Positions 15,784 through 25,043 are shown, counted from the first letter of the stretch. The stretch: DNA of 33,053 nt from Erysipelotrichaceae bacterium UBA6182 (GCA_002422065.1 DITO01000061.1:1-33053); one strand, 5' to 3'. Notes: generated by a model not told the origin, from the letters alone. A program made the numbers and translations.

Positions 15784-16581
15784 TTATAAGAAAAATAAGA
15801 TAATTAAGGAAAGAGCAAGTGTGTAGAATGCAAAGTAATGATATTTGTTCTTTTTAATGATGAAAGTTAACCAACGCATTGCATAATAAGTTACCGCAAA
15901 ACTGACTAGAATTGAAATAAAATAAGCAAGCAGTAGCATAAAATCAGGAGAACTTTGTATTAAGTCATAAGTTCCTGAAGCTATAACTATCATGGCTATA
16001 GGAATAAACATAAAAAATGAAAATTTCATCGCATCTTGAGGTTTAATACCTAATGCCATCGATGTTGCAATGGTACTTCCACTGCGTGAAACTCCAGGAA
16101 GTAATGCTAAGGCTTGTGCAAAGCCAACAGTGAGTGCTCTAGGAAAGGTGATTGGATGAGAGGATGGCTTTATGAATCGTGGAAGTAATAATAAAAGAGT
16201 CGTTATTAAATAGAAGAATCCAACCCAACGTACATTTGAAAGAGCAGAAGTGATTTCATCTTTAAACAGCAATCCAATAACTCCTGCAGGAATAGTTGCG
16301 ACAACCAATTTCAATGCAAAATTGAAGTCTTCAATAAATTCCTTTTGTTTTTTAAAGACAAATAAAAGATTATTAATTACAAGTGATTTTATATCATTAA
16401 AATAAAACACAATAATGGCACCAAGAGATCCAGCATGAAGCATGATTTCTAAGATAGCATTATCACTTACTATATCAAAGAAATGTTTGACGATAACTAG
16501 GTGACCAGAACTTGATACCGGTAAAGGTTCGGTGATACCTTGTACAATTGCTAGAATAATGAAGATGATAATAGTATTCAT
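15784..16581 (-). CDS. uppP: Undecaprenyl-diphosphatase UppP (BacA)
   Basis: A 265-residue membrane enzyme that removes a phosphate from undecaprenyl pyrophosphate on the outer face, recycling the cell-wall lipid carrier; overproduction gives bacitracin resistance. Catalytic motifs are both there: Q14-xxx-E18 followed by PLPVSSSGHL (19-28), and LPGVSRSGST (161-170) with Arg166. About seven or eight membrane helices fit the fold. The start overlaps the trpS stop by four bases, so it is translated from the trpS message. Length is normal. Confidence 0.95.
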   Translation of the reverse strand: MNTIIIFIILAIVQGITEPLPVSSSGHLVIVKHFFDIVSDNAILEIMLHAGSLGAIIVFYFNDIKSLVINNLLFVFKKQKEFIEDFNFALKLVVATIPAGVIGLLFKDEITSALSNVRWVGFFYLITTLLLLLPRFIKPSSHPITFPRALTVGFAQALALLPGVSRSGSTIATSMALGIKPQDAMKFSFFMFIPIAMIVIASGTYDLIQSSPDFMLLLAYFISILVSFAVTYYAMRWLTFIIKKNKYHYFAFYTLALSLIILFFL

Positions 16582-17570
16582 TTCTTTTTAATTTCCAATC
16601 CAATTTTGCGTTGTACTTTTTCTATTTTTTGACGTGCGATTCTTTGTGCCTTTTCTTTGCCTTCAATAAGAACACGTTCCAACTCATCTGAGTTAACAAT
16701 CTCACGATATCGCTCTTGAATAGGAGCTAATGTGTCAATAATGATTTGAGCAACTGCTTCTTTGAATTCACCATATTTTGTTTCTTTGTAAGTTTCAACG
16801 ACTTCTTCAATACTTTGATCAAGACATGCAGCAATAATTTGAATCAAATTAGAGATACCTTGTTGATTAATAGGATCGAATGATACTTTTGCCAAACTAT
16901 CTGTTGTTGCAGATTTAACTTTCTTTCGAATGATAGCTGGATCATCAAGCATGTAAATGACCCCTTTATCACTGAGATCTGATTTACTCATTTTCTTGTT
17001 GGGTTCACTTAAAGACATAATTCTTGCCCCTGTTTTAGCAATTAAAGGTTCAGGAATTGTAAAAGTAGGGGAATAACGATTATTAAATCGCTCACCTATA
17101 TCTCTTGTTAACTCTACATGTTGTTTTTGATCATCTCCAACAGGTACAAATGCTGGATCATACATCAAAATATCGGCAGCCATAAGAGTAGGGTAGGTGT
17201 AGAATCCTACAGTTAATGAACCTTCACCACTTGATGCTTTATCCTTATATTGTGTCATGCGATTAAGTTCACCTAAGTAGCTATAGCAACTTAATATAAA
17301 ACCAAGCTGAGCGTGTTCGGGGACATCTGTTTGTAAGAAAATAGTAGAGCGTTTAGGGTCTAATCCACAAGCTAAATATAGTGCTACCGCATTCTTTAAA
17401 TGTGTCTTTAGTTGGCTAGGTTCTTGATAATTAGTTATACAGTGTAGGTTCGCAATAAAAACAAACATTTCATAGTCTTCTTGAAAAGCTACAAAACGTT
17501 TTAGTGCTCCTAGATAGTTTCCAAGGGTAAGTTCACCACTTGGCTTAATGCCACTTAACATTCGTTTCAT
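16578..17570 (-). CDS. trpS: Tryptophanyl-tRNA synthetase
   Basis: A 330-residue class Ic aminoacyl-tRNA synthetase that charges tRNA-Trp. The ATP-binding HIGH-type motif is KPSGELTLGNYLGA (9-22), and the KMSKS loop is intact at 193-197. PVGDDQKQHVELTRDI and the MTQYKDK segment are family-typical. GAGGTGAA lies ahead of the ATG. Unlike alaS in this window, its leader is only about 15-20 bases long, with no room for a T-box, so charged-tRNA sensing by that route is excluded. Confidence 0.96.
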   Translation of the reverse strand: MKRMLSGIKPSGELTLGNYLGALKRFVAFQEDYEMFVFIANLHCITNYQEPSQLKTHLKNAVALYLACGLDPKRSTIFLQTDVPEHAQLGFILSCYSYLGELNRMTQYKDKASSGEGSLTVGFYTYPTLMAADILMYDPAFVPVGDDQKQHVELTRDIGERFNNRYSPTFTIPEPLIAKTGARIMSLSEPNKKMSKSDLSDKGVIYMLDDPAIIRKKVKSATTDSLAKVSFDPINQQGISNLIQIIAACLDQSIEEVVETYKETKYGEFKEAVAQIIIDTLAPIQERYREIVNSDELERVLIEGKEKAQRIARQKIEKVQRKIGLEIKKK

Positions 17571-17591
17571 ATTTCACCTCATTACTGATTA

Positions 17592-17620
17592 ATTAAAGCA
17601 CTTTTATTGCATCATGACAA
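17592..17620 (-). promoter_or_regulatory. trpS promoter
   Basis: On the reverse strand TTGTCA (17620-17615) is followed by 17 bases and TTTAAT (17597-17592), with a TGC extension before the -10. It diverges from the spx promoter. Confidence 0.65.
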
Positions 17621-17685
17621 TCTTTTAGATAGAATCTACCTAAAGTATATTAGTTAAGGTGCTTTATCTTTTAACCTAACTAGAG

Positions 17686-17691
17686 TATACT
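17686..17691 (+). promoter_or_regulatory. -10 box of spx
   Basis: TATACT lies 22 bases before the spx start codon. The -35 position (17663-17668) is poor, and an 11-base word, TTAAGGTGCTT (17654-17664), that also occurs in the marR operator lies at or over it. Activator or repressor control is therefore possible. Confidence 0.45.
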
Positions 17692-17713
17692 TTATTTAAA
17701 TGGAGGACTTGTT

Positions 17714-18139
17714 ATGATTGTAGTCTATACTTCTCCTGGATGTGCATCTTGCCGCAAAGTCAAACACTGGCTTAATGAACGCGGTTTAAAATATATCGAA
17801 AAAAATATCTTTACTTCAGTTCTTAATGAGAATGAAATAAAACATTTACTCATGAGATCTGAAAATGGAACGGAAGATATTATTTCAAAGCGTAGTAAAA
17901 TTATTCAAGAATCTAACATGGACATTGAAGAATTGTCTTTGAGAGAGCTTGTTACATTCATTCAAAAAAATCCAAGTGTTTTAAAACGTCCAATTATCTT
18001 AAATGAAAGAAATTTCTTAGTGGGCTATGATGAAGAAGAGATTGGGGCATTTGTTCCACCTGAACTTCGTAAGATTACACTTCGCTTTGACGACTCCGAG
18101 GATTTAGTTCGAGAGATTTTAATGAGTGAGACTGCTTAA
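17714..18139 (+). CDS. spx: Spx family redox-sensing transcription regulator
   Basis: A 141-residue ArsC-fold protein. The N-terminal redox switch Cys10-Ala-Ser-Cys13 is intact, Gly52, which in Bacillus Spx contacts the RNA polymerase alpha subunit, is conserved, and Arg92 lies in LKRPII as in Bacillus. Spx binds polymerase alpha C-terminal domains and, when oxidised, directs transcription of thioredoxin and other thiol-stress genes. It is about ten residues longer than Bacillus Spx and lacks the LxN ClpXP-recognition tail that I recall there (the C terminus reads MSETA). An ATGGAGG ribosome site precedes the ATG. Monocistronic, with its own promoter and a strong terminator. Confidence 0.9.
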   Translation: MIVVYTSPGCASCRKVKHWLNERGLKYIEKNIFTSVLNENEIKHLLMRSENGTEDIISKRSKIIQESNMDIEELSLRELVTFIQKNPSVLKRPIILNERNFLVGYDEEEIGAFVPPELRKITLRFDDSEDLVREILMSETA

Positions 18140-18149
18140 CAATGAAATG

Positions 18150-18177
18150 AAAACTGAGTGCTCTGCACTCAGTTTTT
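18150..18177 (+). terminator. Terminator after spx
   Basis: A perfect 12-base stem (18150-18161 with 18165-18176) closes on three bases, followed by a T. The 3' arm itself ends in four Ts, giving a five-T run. Confidence 0.85.
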
Positions 18178-18180
18178 AAA

Positions 18181-18189
18181 TGGTATAAT
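18181..18189 (+). promoter_or_regulatory. Extended -10 promoter of mnmA
   Basis: TGGTATAAT (18181-18189) fits the TGnTATAAT consensus and lies directly after the spx terminator, 17 bases before the mnmA ATG. No -35 is recognisable because the terminator occupies that position. Confidence 0.6.
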
Positions 18190-18206
18190 ACTAGCGAGGT
18201 TTTCGT

Positions 18207-19352
18207 ATGAAAAAAGTGTTTGTAGGTTTATCTGGGGGTGTAGATTCAGCGGTTGCTGCCTATCTACTTATTCAACAAGGATATCATGTAGAGTGTGGAT
18301 TTATGAGAAACTGGGATGCTAGTGTCAACTCAGACATTGCAGGAAACCCTACCATTGATGATGATATGTGTCCTCAAGAAGTGGATTACATGGATGCATT
18401 AAATGTGGCGAATAAGTTAAATGTACCACTTCATCGTGTTGATTTTGTCGCTGAATACTGGCAAGATGTGTTCAGTGTTTTTGTCGAACAAACAAAGAGG
18501 GGTTTAACACCAAATCCTGATATTCTTTGTAATAAACATATTAAATTTGATGCTTTTGTTGATTATGCTAAAAAACATGGATTCGACTATGTTGCGACAG
18601 GACATTATGCTCGAATAGTTAATATTAATGGTGAATCTCATCTTGCGAAAGCTATTGATCAAAATAAAGATCAAACCTATTTCTTGGTTCAAATACCTAA
18701 AGATGTTCTATCAATGATTCTGTTTCCTTTAGGAGAAATAACTAAGGATGAAGTAAGAAGAATCGCTCTTGAACAAGATTTTGTGGTTGCTAAGAAAAAA
18801 GATTCAACAGGAATATGTTTTATTGGTGAGCGTCATTTCAAAGAATTCATGAGTAACTATATTCCTAAGAATGAAGGAAAAATTATCGATATAGAAACTA
18901 AGAAAGTGATTGGACAACATCATGGAGTGATGTTTTATACTCTTGGACAACGTAAAGGATTAAACATAGGGGGTGATCGAGGACCGTGGTTTGTGGTCTG
19001 GAAACATCTTAAGTCTAATCAATTAATCGTAGCGCAAGAACATCATCCTTATTTAAAGACAACTTCAGTCACTATTCAAAGAGTTAATTTGTTAAGTGAT
19101 TTACTTACTTTTCCTATACAATGTCATGCAAAGTTTCGCTATCGTCAAGCTGATCAAGAAGTCGTATTAGATATGATTGATGATAAATTGATTGCTACTT
19201 TTCCACAAGGAATTAGAGCGGTGACACCTGGACAAGAAGCAGTATTCTACCTAAACCATGTTTGCATTGGTGGTGGTCAGATTGATGAAATCTTTTTGAA
19301 TAATGAACCACTTAGAAGTTTGGTAGAAAAGGAAATTGCGGATGAAATTTAA
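18207..19352 (+). CDS. mnmA: tRNA-specific 2-thiouridylase MnmA
   Basis: A 381-residue enzyme that inserts sulfur at C2 of wobble uridine-34 in tRNA-Lys, -Glu and -Gln, using ATP and a sulfur relay. The PP-loop SGGVDS is at 9-14. The two catalytic cysteines are Cys108 (PNPDILCNKHIKF) and Cys204 (STGICFIGER), and TGHYARI is conserved. A C-terminal beta-barrel occupies about 275-365. GCGAGG lies before the ATG. In Bacillus a dedicated cysteine desulfurase (YrvO) is the neighbour; none is present here, so the sulfur donor is encoded elsewhere. Confidence 0.96.
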   Translation: MKKVFVGLSGGVDSAVAAYLLIQQGYHVECGFMRNWDASVNSDIAGNPTIDDDMCPQEVDYMDALNVANKLNVPLHRVDFVAEYWQDVFSVFVEQTKRGLTPNPDILCNKHIKFDAFVDYAKKHGFDYVATGHYARIVNINGESHLAKAIDQNKDQTYFLVQIPKDVLSMILFPLGEITKDEVRRIALEQDFVVAKKKDSTGICFIGERHFKEFMSNYIPKNEGKIIDIETKKVIGQHHGVMFYTLGQRKGLNIGGDRGPWFVVWKHLKSNQLIVAQEHHPYLKTTSVTIQRVNLLSDLLTFPIQCHAKFRYRQADQEVVLDMIDDKLIATFPQGIRAVTPGQEAVFYLNHVCIGGGQIDEIFLNNEPLRSLVEKEIADEI

Positions 19353-20052
19353 AAAAGAATTTGAAAACTCAATCCCATTCAATTGGCAACAACCTGTACT
19401 TGCACTTATACTCTATGTTTTTGGATATCTTTTTTTAATACCAGAAATAACAGGACTTGCAATTGGTTTAGGATTTATAGCAGAAGGAGATGTTTTTCTT
19501 TTTAATGGAATATTAATAGGGTTACACCTCATATTAACAGTTTTAATTATGTCATCATTAGCAAATGAAAATGTAGAGAAATGGTCTTGGAATGTTCGCT
19601 TTAACGAAGTATTAAAACATGTGTTCTTTGTCTACATTTCTTTAATCGCAATTAATGCAATCATTAGTCAATTTACAGCACAATCAACAAGTGATAATCA
19701 AATGCTTATTATGGATGTCTTTAAACAAGCACCACTATATATCGTATTTGTAGCAGTAGTCTTTGCTCCAATAGTGGAAGAAATTCTATTTCGTGGGATT
19801 ATTTATCGTACACTTAGATTTTACAAATTTAAGACGATTGCTTTGCTTATTTCATCTTTTCTATTTGGAGTTCTTCATGTCTATGAATCAATTCTAACAG
19901 CTCGCTATGAAGACTTGTGGTTTATCCTTGTTTATATGGCAATCGGATTGTTTATGGGTGTTATTTATGAAAAAAGTGGAGACATATTAGCTCCAATCGC
20001 ACTTCACATGGTATATAACGCGATTGCAGTGTTAACACTGTTCTTTATATGA
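19342..20052 (+). CDS. CPBP family intramembrane metalloprotease
   Basis: A 236-residue membrane protein of the CPBP/Abi (CAAX prenyl protease-like) family. Hydrophobic segments are spread over 20-236, and the three family motifs are intact: EEILFRG (EExxxR), FLFGVLHVYE with one zinc-type His, and HMVYNAIAV (HxxxN). Bacterial members act in bacteriocin immunity or protein processing, but the substrate is not predictable. The ATG at 19342 lies nine bases after AAGG and overlaps the mnmA end by 11 bases; the recD2 start overlaps its stop by four. Confidence 0.88.
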   Translation: MKFKKEFENSIPFNWQQPVLALILYVFGYLFLIPEITGLAIGLGFIAEGDVFLFNGILIGLHLILTVLIMSSLANENVEKWSWNVRFNEVLKHVFFVYISLIAINAIISQFTAQSTSDNQMLIMDVFKQAPLYIVFVAVVFAPIVEEILFRGIIYRTLRFYKFKTIALLISSFLFGVLHVYESILTARYEDLWFILVYMAIGLFMGVIYEKSGDILAPIALHMVYNAIAVLTLFFI

Positions 20053-22190
20053 TTTTAGATGTATTGGTCAAACACATTATTTATCAAACACAACATGGGT
20101 ATGTTGTATTTAAGGCTGAACTTATTCCTCAGCAACAAGAAATTATGTGTGTCGGTCAATCAACAATTATACAGAAAGACATTGTATTCACGTGTGAGGG
20201 AGACTATGTTGAACATCCTACCTATGGGATGCAATTTGCATTCAAAAGCATCAAAGTTAGTGATCATGTATCACGAACACAAGCTACTTATACACTAAGA
20301 CATTTAAGTCAAAAATCATTAACATATAAAGAAATCGATGATCTCATCGAATTTTTTGGTATAAACATTATTGAGGTCATGAGAAATTACTTAGATATCA
20401 ATGATGTAATCTATGAAGATCTCTCAAAGAAACAACGAAAGAAAGTAAACCTTGTGTTAGAAGCATTACAACTTAAACCACAGGAGAGTATTATTGATAT
20501 CTTAATGTTAAGTGGAGTTTCTAGTGTTATGGTAGCTAATATAAGTGCAACCTTTAAAGACGACATAAGTACAATCATTACACAAGATCCTTACGAACTT
20601 TGTCGTATTGATGGAATTGGTTTTAAAACAGCCGACAAAGTAGCTCAATTGTTTAATATTGACCATGATGATATTCGTCGCGAAAGTGCTATGATTTATG
20701 ATGTGGTATCTCAAACAACCTTTCAAAAAGGAGACACCTACATGATGCTAAGTGATCTCATTAACTACTTAGCAGAGGTATCATTAACACATTCTTTTGA
20801 GTCTCTTTTTGAACATGCCAAGATGAAGCAATACATCATGATTGAAGAAGAAAGAGTCTATCCATATCAAACATACATGGCAGAAGTGTTCATTGATTCT
20901 TTCTTAAAGAGTAGTAAATCAAAGCCGATACAACTTACAAATCTTGAAGAACATATAAAAAACATAGAACATTCAATGTCAATAACACTTGATGAATCAC
21001 AGATTGATGCAATTACCTCATTCTTAAATGAAGGTCATATGTATCTTACGGGTGGACCAGGAACCGGGAAGACAACGATTGTTAAGGCAATCTTACAGTT
21101 AATTGCATTAAGTGAAAATCCAAGAACAATTCATTTATGTGCACCCACAGGACGCGCAGCAAAGAGAATGAGTCAATTAACCTCAAACCCTGCAAGTACA
21201 CTTCATTCACTTCTTCAGTGGAATAAAGAGTCTAATACGTTTTCTCGTAATGAATCTAATCCTCTTGTGGTTGATATTCTAATTATTGACGAGATGTCTA
21301 TGATTGATGTTGTTTTGTTTGCGCAAACACTGCGAGCTTGTCCATCTCACGTCAAACTTTTACTCATTGGTGATCCTAATCAGCTTCCTTCAGTTTCTCC
21401 TGGAAATGTCTTACAAGATATTATGGATTCAAAGTGTATGCATGGAGTTTCACTTGAGTATATTTATCGTCAAAAAAGTGAATCTGATATTCTAAGATTA
21501 GCCCACGCAATGTTAGAACACACATGGCTAACGGATGTTAAAAATGATGTTAAACAATTTGAAGTTCATGCTAAAGGAGTAAAAGATCATGTCATTACTC
21601 TTGTTACTAAAGCACTTGATAAAGGCTATAGAATTGAAGATATTCAAGTCTTATCTCCTATGTATAAAGGGGTTGCTGGAGTTGATGCCTTAAATCATGC
21701 ATGTCAGAAAGTGTTTAATCCTGCAAGTGAAGATAAACGTGAAGTCGCGTTAAATGGTCGTATATTTAGAGAATTTGACAAAGTCTTACAACTTAAAAAT
21801 CGTCCTGATGATCATGTTTATAATGGTGACATAGGAATTCTTGTGGATGTAATTCATCCTTTTGAATCTGAAAATAATCAACTAACTCTTGTTGTTGACT
21901 ATGATGGTCATTTTGTTGAGTATCAAGGAGATTACTTGAATCAGTTAACGCATGCCTATGCATTAAGTGTTCATAAATCTCAAGGTAGTGAGTATCCTAT
22001 TGTTTTATTAATTGCTGTGAATGAGTATAAGAACATGCTTCAAGCGAGACTATATTATACTGCCATAACTCGAGCAGCAAATTCACTAATATGTATTGGT
22101 GAACAATCTGCTTTTGAAACTGCTGCTCATGAAGAGATGAAACTTGTAAGATTATCGACATTAAAGCAACGATTGATGCTTGAGAACTGA
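20049..22190 (+). CDS. recD2: RecD2-type 5'-3' DNA helicase
   Basis: A 713-residue superfamily 1B helicase of the RecD2 (RecD/TraA) group, which works without RecBC in repair and in limiting replication-fork trouble. An N-terminal OB-like and helix-hairpin-helix region (with DGIGFKTADKVA at 188-199) precedes the motor. Motif I is GGPGTGKT (335-342), motif Ia CAPTGRAAKRM, motif II IIDEMSMID, motif III LIGDPNQLPSVSPG, and the last motifs are HAYALSVHKSQGSEYP and YTAITRA. Length and order are typical. The alaS promoter -35 box lies in the last codons. Confidence 0.95.
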   Translation: MILDVLVKHIIYQTQHGYVVFKAELIPQQQEIMCVGQSTIIQKDIVFTCEGDYVEHPTYGMQFAFKSIKVSDHVSRTQATYTLRHLSQKSLTYKEIDDLIEFFGINIIEVMRNYLDINDVIYEDLSKKQRKKVNLVLEALQLKPQESIIDILMLSGVSSVMVANISATFKDDISTIITQDPYELCRIDGIGFKTADKVAQLFNIDHDDIRRESAMIYDVVSQTTFQKGDTYMMLSDLINYLAEVSLTHSFESLFEHAKMKQYIMIEEERVYPYQTYMAEVFIDSFLKSSKSKPIQLTNLEEHIKNIEHSMSITLDESQIDAITSFLNEGHMYLTGGPGTGKTTIVKAILQLIALSENPRTIHLCAPTGRAAKRMSQLTSNPASTLHSLLQWNKESNTFSRNESNPLVVDILIIDEMSMIDVVLFAQTLRACPSHVKLLLIGDPNQLPSVSPGNVLQDIMDSKCMHGVSLEYIYRQKSESDILRLAHAMLEHTWLTDVKNDVKQFEVHAKGVKDHVITLVTKALDKGYRIEDIQVLSPMYKGVAGVDALNHACQKVFNPASEDKREVALNGRIFREFDKVLQLKNRPDDHVYNGDIGILVDVIHPFESENNQLTLVVDYDGHFVEYQGDYLNQLTHAYALSVHKSQGSEYPIVLLIAVNEYKNMLQARLYYTAITRAANSLICIGEQSAFETAAHEEMKLVRLSTLKQRLMLEN

Positions 22191-22208
22191 TTGTAAATTG
22201 AGTATAAT
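22180..22208 (+). promoter_or_regulatory. alaS promoter
   Basis: TTGAGA (22180-22185) and TATAAT (22203-22208) are 17 bases apart. The -35 overlaps the end of recD2. The transcript would begin near 22215, just before the T-box leader. Confidence 0.75.
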
Positions 22209-22217
22209 AAAACAAAC

Positions 22218-22421
22218 GATGAAAAAGAATAGTAATTGTGATTGATTTGGTAGAGACAAGATGGTTGGTGAAAATCTTGATTCAACACAATGAAGCTACT
22301 TTGAAGTGAGATTAAACATCTACGGAAGGTCCCGTTATCGATCATAGAGGTGTGCTTTTTTAAAAAGCAAATCAGGATGGTACCGCGAATCGATTCGTTC
22401 CTGCAGTCAGGAACTTTTTTT
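22218..22421 (+). promoter_or_regulatory. T-box riboswitch (tRNA-Ala) upstream of alaS
   Basis: Stem I is closed by GATG (22218-22221) with CATC (22317-22320). Its apical part has the conserved GGTTGGTGAAAA (22263-22274). The specifier loop reads TGAA-GCT-AC, so the specifier codon is GCU (22295-22297, alanine). The T-box core AGGATGGTACCGCG (22374-22387) is nearly consensus; its UGGU can pair with the ACCA end of uncharged tRNA-Ala, whose discriminator is A. The terminator arms are GTTCCTG (22397-22403) and CAGGAAC (22408-22414) with seven Ts. Binding of uncharged tRNA-Ala should stabilise the antiterminator and allow alaS transcription. Confidence 0.95.
22397..22421 (+). terminator. Regulated terminator of the alaS T-box
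   Basis: A seven-base stem with a four-base loop and seven Ts, mutually exclusive with the T-box antiterminator that uses its 5' arm region. Confidence 0.85.
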
Positions 22422-22433
22422 ATGGAGGCAACA

Positions 22434-25043
22434 ATGAAATCATCAGTAATACGTCAAAAATTTCTAGATTTTTTTCAATCAAAAGGACATATGATTGAAC
22501 CAGGAGCATCACTTATCCCGCACAATGATCCAACTTTACTTTGGATTAATTCGGGGGTTGCTGCTTTGAAAAAATACTTTGATGGATCAATTCGACCTAA
22601 CAATCCTCGTATTGTGAATGTTCAAAAATCTATTAGAACTAATGATATTGAAAATGTAGGAAAGACAGCGCGTCATCATACTTTTTTCGAAATGTTAGGA
22701 AACTTCTCAATTGGAGACTATTTTAAAGAGGAAGCCATTGAGTACGCTTGGGAGTTCATGACAAGCCCTGAATGGATGGGATTTGATCCAAACAAACTAT
22801 ATGTGAGTGTTCATCCACTTGATGAACAAGCATATCGTATTTGGGTTGAGCAAATTGGGTTATCACCAAACAGAATTTTGAAGTCAGAAGAAAACTACTG
22901 GCAAATTGGAGATGGTCCTTGTGGTCCTAACTCAGAAATCTATTATGATCGTGGTGTCAAATATGATCCACAAGGACTAGGAGAGAAGCTATTCTTTGAA
23001 GAAATCGAAAATGATCGATATGTTGAAGTATGGAATGTTGTTTTCTCTCAATACAATGGTAAAGAAGGCGTAGATCGTGCCTTGTATGAGGAACTACCAC
23101 AAAAAAATATCGATACAGGTATGGGGTTTGAGCGTCTATGCTGTGTTGCTCAAGGCGTTGAAACAAATTATGATACTGATCTTTTCATGCCAATTATTGA
23201 GGAACTATCTAAAAAATCTAAAGTCTCATATAAAGCATTTCCAATGGGATATCGTGTCATTGCAGATCACATTAGAACAGTAGTCTTTGCACTATCTGAT
23301 GGAGCTTTGTTTGCAAATGAAGGCCGTGGTTATGTTCTTCGTCGAATATTACGTCGTGCTGTGCGTTATGGACTAAAACTTGGTATTAGTGGATTATTCT
23401 TGAAAGATTTAGTTCAAATTGTTGTTGAAAACATGAAGGATTTCTATCCTAATCTTGTTGATAAACAGTCTTTAGTTGAACGTTTAGTTGAAGCTGAAGA
23501 AAAACGTTTTAAAAATACATTAAATGATGGTGAAGCACTTCTTAAGCAAATGATGTCACAACTTGATGGTCATGCATTGAGTGGTGAACAAGTATTTACT
23601 TTATATGACACTTATGGTTTTCCTATTGAGTTAACCCAAGAAATTGCTGAAGAAGGGGGAGTATCTGTTGATCTTGAAGGATATGAGAAACACATGATGC
23701 AGCAACAACAACGTGCACGTGATGCTCGTACTAATGTTGAATCTATGAACACTCAGTCTGAAGCAATGCTTAATTTCACTGATCCAAGTGAATTCGTAGG
23801 ATATTCAACAACTCACCACGAAGCGAAAATTATTGCCTTATTCAAAGACCAAGTGCGTGTTAATGCACTACAAGATGAAGGTTACATTGTACTTGATGCT
23901 ACTCCTTTTTATGCAGAGAGTGGAGGACAGGTGAGTGATCATGGAGTTATCGTTATTGATGGAATTGAGCATGATGTTATTGAAGTGATCAAAGGTCCAC
24001 ATAAGCAACATTTCCACAAAGTTAATACTCCAATCGAAATCACAGAGGGAATGAGTGTTATTGCACATGTGAATGAGGTACAACGTAATGAGATTAAGAA
24101 ACATCATACGCTTGCTCACTTACTTCAAAGTGCATTAAAACTTACATTAGGAACACATATCGCCCAAGCAGGATCTTATGTATGTGATGAATATACACGA
24201 TTTGACTTTACTCATTTCGAAAAAGTTCAACCTGAGCAACTTCAAGCTATTGAAACATGGATTAATGAGCAAATCTTTGCTGCATATCCAGTTACGACTA
24301 CAATTATGGATATAGAATCAGCAAAACAATCTGGAGCTACAGCACTTTTCTCTGAAAAGTATGATCAAAGTGTTCGTGTTGTGAGTATTGGAGAAGTTTC
24401 TAAAGAATTATGTGGTGGAACACATGTATCGAATGCTTCAATGTTAGGTCTTGCAAAAGTCATCTCTGAAGAATCAATTGGCTCAGGGGTTCGCCGTGTA
24501 TTCATCAAAACATCCAATGCTGCACTTGAAGAGTATCAAAATTTAGAGAAGTCTTTGTTAACTATTGGTTCGATGTTGGGTGTAGTTAATGCAAATCAAA
24601 TTGAGCAAAAAGTGATGCAAATTCTACTACAACTCAATGAAAAGCAAACTCTCATACAACAGTATGAACATAAGATGTTAAGAGAATATGCAACCAAGGT
24701 TTCACAACTCAAGTTTGAAGTGAAGAATCTAGCTTGTGTTGTTCATGTTGTGGATTCATCAATAACTTCTTCACTTAAAGGATTATCAGATCTTCTAGGT
24801 CATCAACATCATATTGATGTAATAGCACTAATCGAAAAAACTGAGCAAAAATTAAGTTATATTGTCTCAACTTCACAAAAAGCGGTTGAATTAGGTTATG
24901 ATGCTTCTAGCTTAGTAAAAGAACTTAATACATTTACTTCAGGTCGTGGTGGTGGAAAGAAAGACTTTGCTCAAGGTGGAACAACAAGTGAAATTGACCC
25001 AAATTTGATTGTAGATCACTTAAAAGTTCATCTTAATCATTGA
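22434..25043 (+). CDS. alaS: Alanyl-tRNA synthetase
   Basis: An 869-residue class II synthetase charging tRNA-Ala. The catalytic domain opens with MKSSVIRQKFLDFFQSKGH and includes HHTFFEMLGNFSIGDYF and GFERL. The editing domain has the zinc-type HHTLAHLLQSAL and CGGTHVSN motifs, and the C-terminal part ends with the GGRGGGKKDFAQGG-like C-Ala signature. The start is the ATG at 22434 after ATGGAGG; the reading frame stays open 28 codons further up, but that DNA is the T-box terminator and is rejected as coding. Regulation is by charged-tRNA-Ala level through the T-box. Confidence 0.97.
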   Translation: MKSSVIRQKFLDFFQSKGHMIEPGASLIPHNDPTLLWINSGVAALKKYFDGSIRPNNPRIVNVQKSIRTNDIENVGKTARHHTFFEMLGNFSIGDYFKEEAIEYAWEFMTSPEWMGFDPNKLYVSVHPLDEQAYRIWVEQIGLSPNRILKSEENYWQIGDGPCGPNSEIYYDRGVKYDPQGLGEKLFFEEIENDRYVEVWNVVFSQYNGKEGVDRALYEELPQKNIDTGMGFERLCCVAQGVETNYDTDLFMPIIEELSKKSKVSYKAFPMGYRVIADHIRTVVFALSDGALFANEGRGYVLRRILRRAVRYGLKLGISGLFLKDLVQIVVENMKDFYPNLVDKQSLVERLVEAEEKRFKNTLNDGEALLKQMMSQLDGHALSGEQVFTLYDTYGFPIELTQEIAEEGGVSVDLEGYEKHMMQQQQRARDARTNVESMNTQSEAMLNFTDPSEFVGYSTTHHEAKIIALFKDQVRVNALQDEGYIVLDATPFYAESGGQVSDHGVIVIDGIEHDVIEVIKGPHKQHFHKVNTPIEITEGMSVIAHVNEVQRNEIKKHHTLAHLLQSALKLTLGTHIAQAGSYVCDEYTRFDFTHFEKVQPEQLQAIETWINEQIFAAYPVTTTIMDIESAKQSGATALFSEKYDQSVRVVSIGEVSKELCGGTHVSNASMLGLAKVISEESIGSGVRRVFIKTSNAALEEYQNLEKSLLTIGSMLGVVNANQIEQKVMQILLQLNEKQTLIQQYEHKMLREYATKVSQLKFEVKNLACVVHVVDSSITSSLKGLSDLLGHQHHIDVIALIEKTEQKLSYIVSTSQKAVELGYDASSLVKELNTFTSGRGGGKKDFAQGGTTSEIDPNLIVDHLKVHLNH

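Noticed and set aside
17594..17666. Long inverted repeat TAAAGCAC...GTGCTTTA in the trpS-spx gap
   Set aside because: The left copy is largely the trpS -10 region; with eight bases and a spacing of over 50 it may be chance in AT-rich DNA. The right copy is kept only as part of the shared 11-base word.
22354..22371. GCTTTTTT/AAAAAGC hairpin as an independent terminator
   Set aside because: It has no T tract after it and lies inside the T-box leader between stem III and the T-box core.
22350..22433. 28-codon N-terminal extension of AlaS
   Set aside because: This DNA is the T-box antiterminator/terminator; the ATG at 22434 has ATGGAGG and matches the normal AlaS start.
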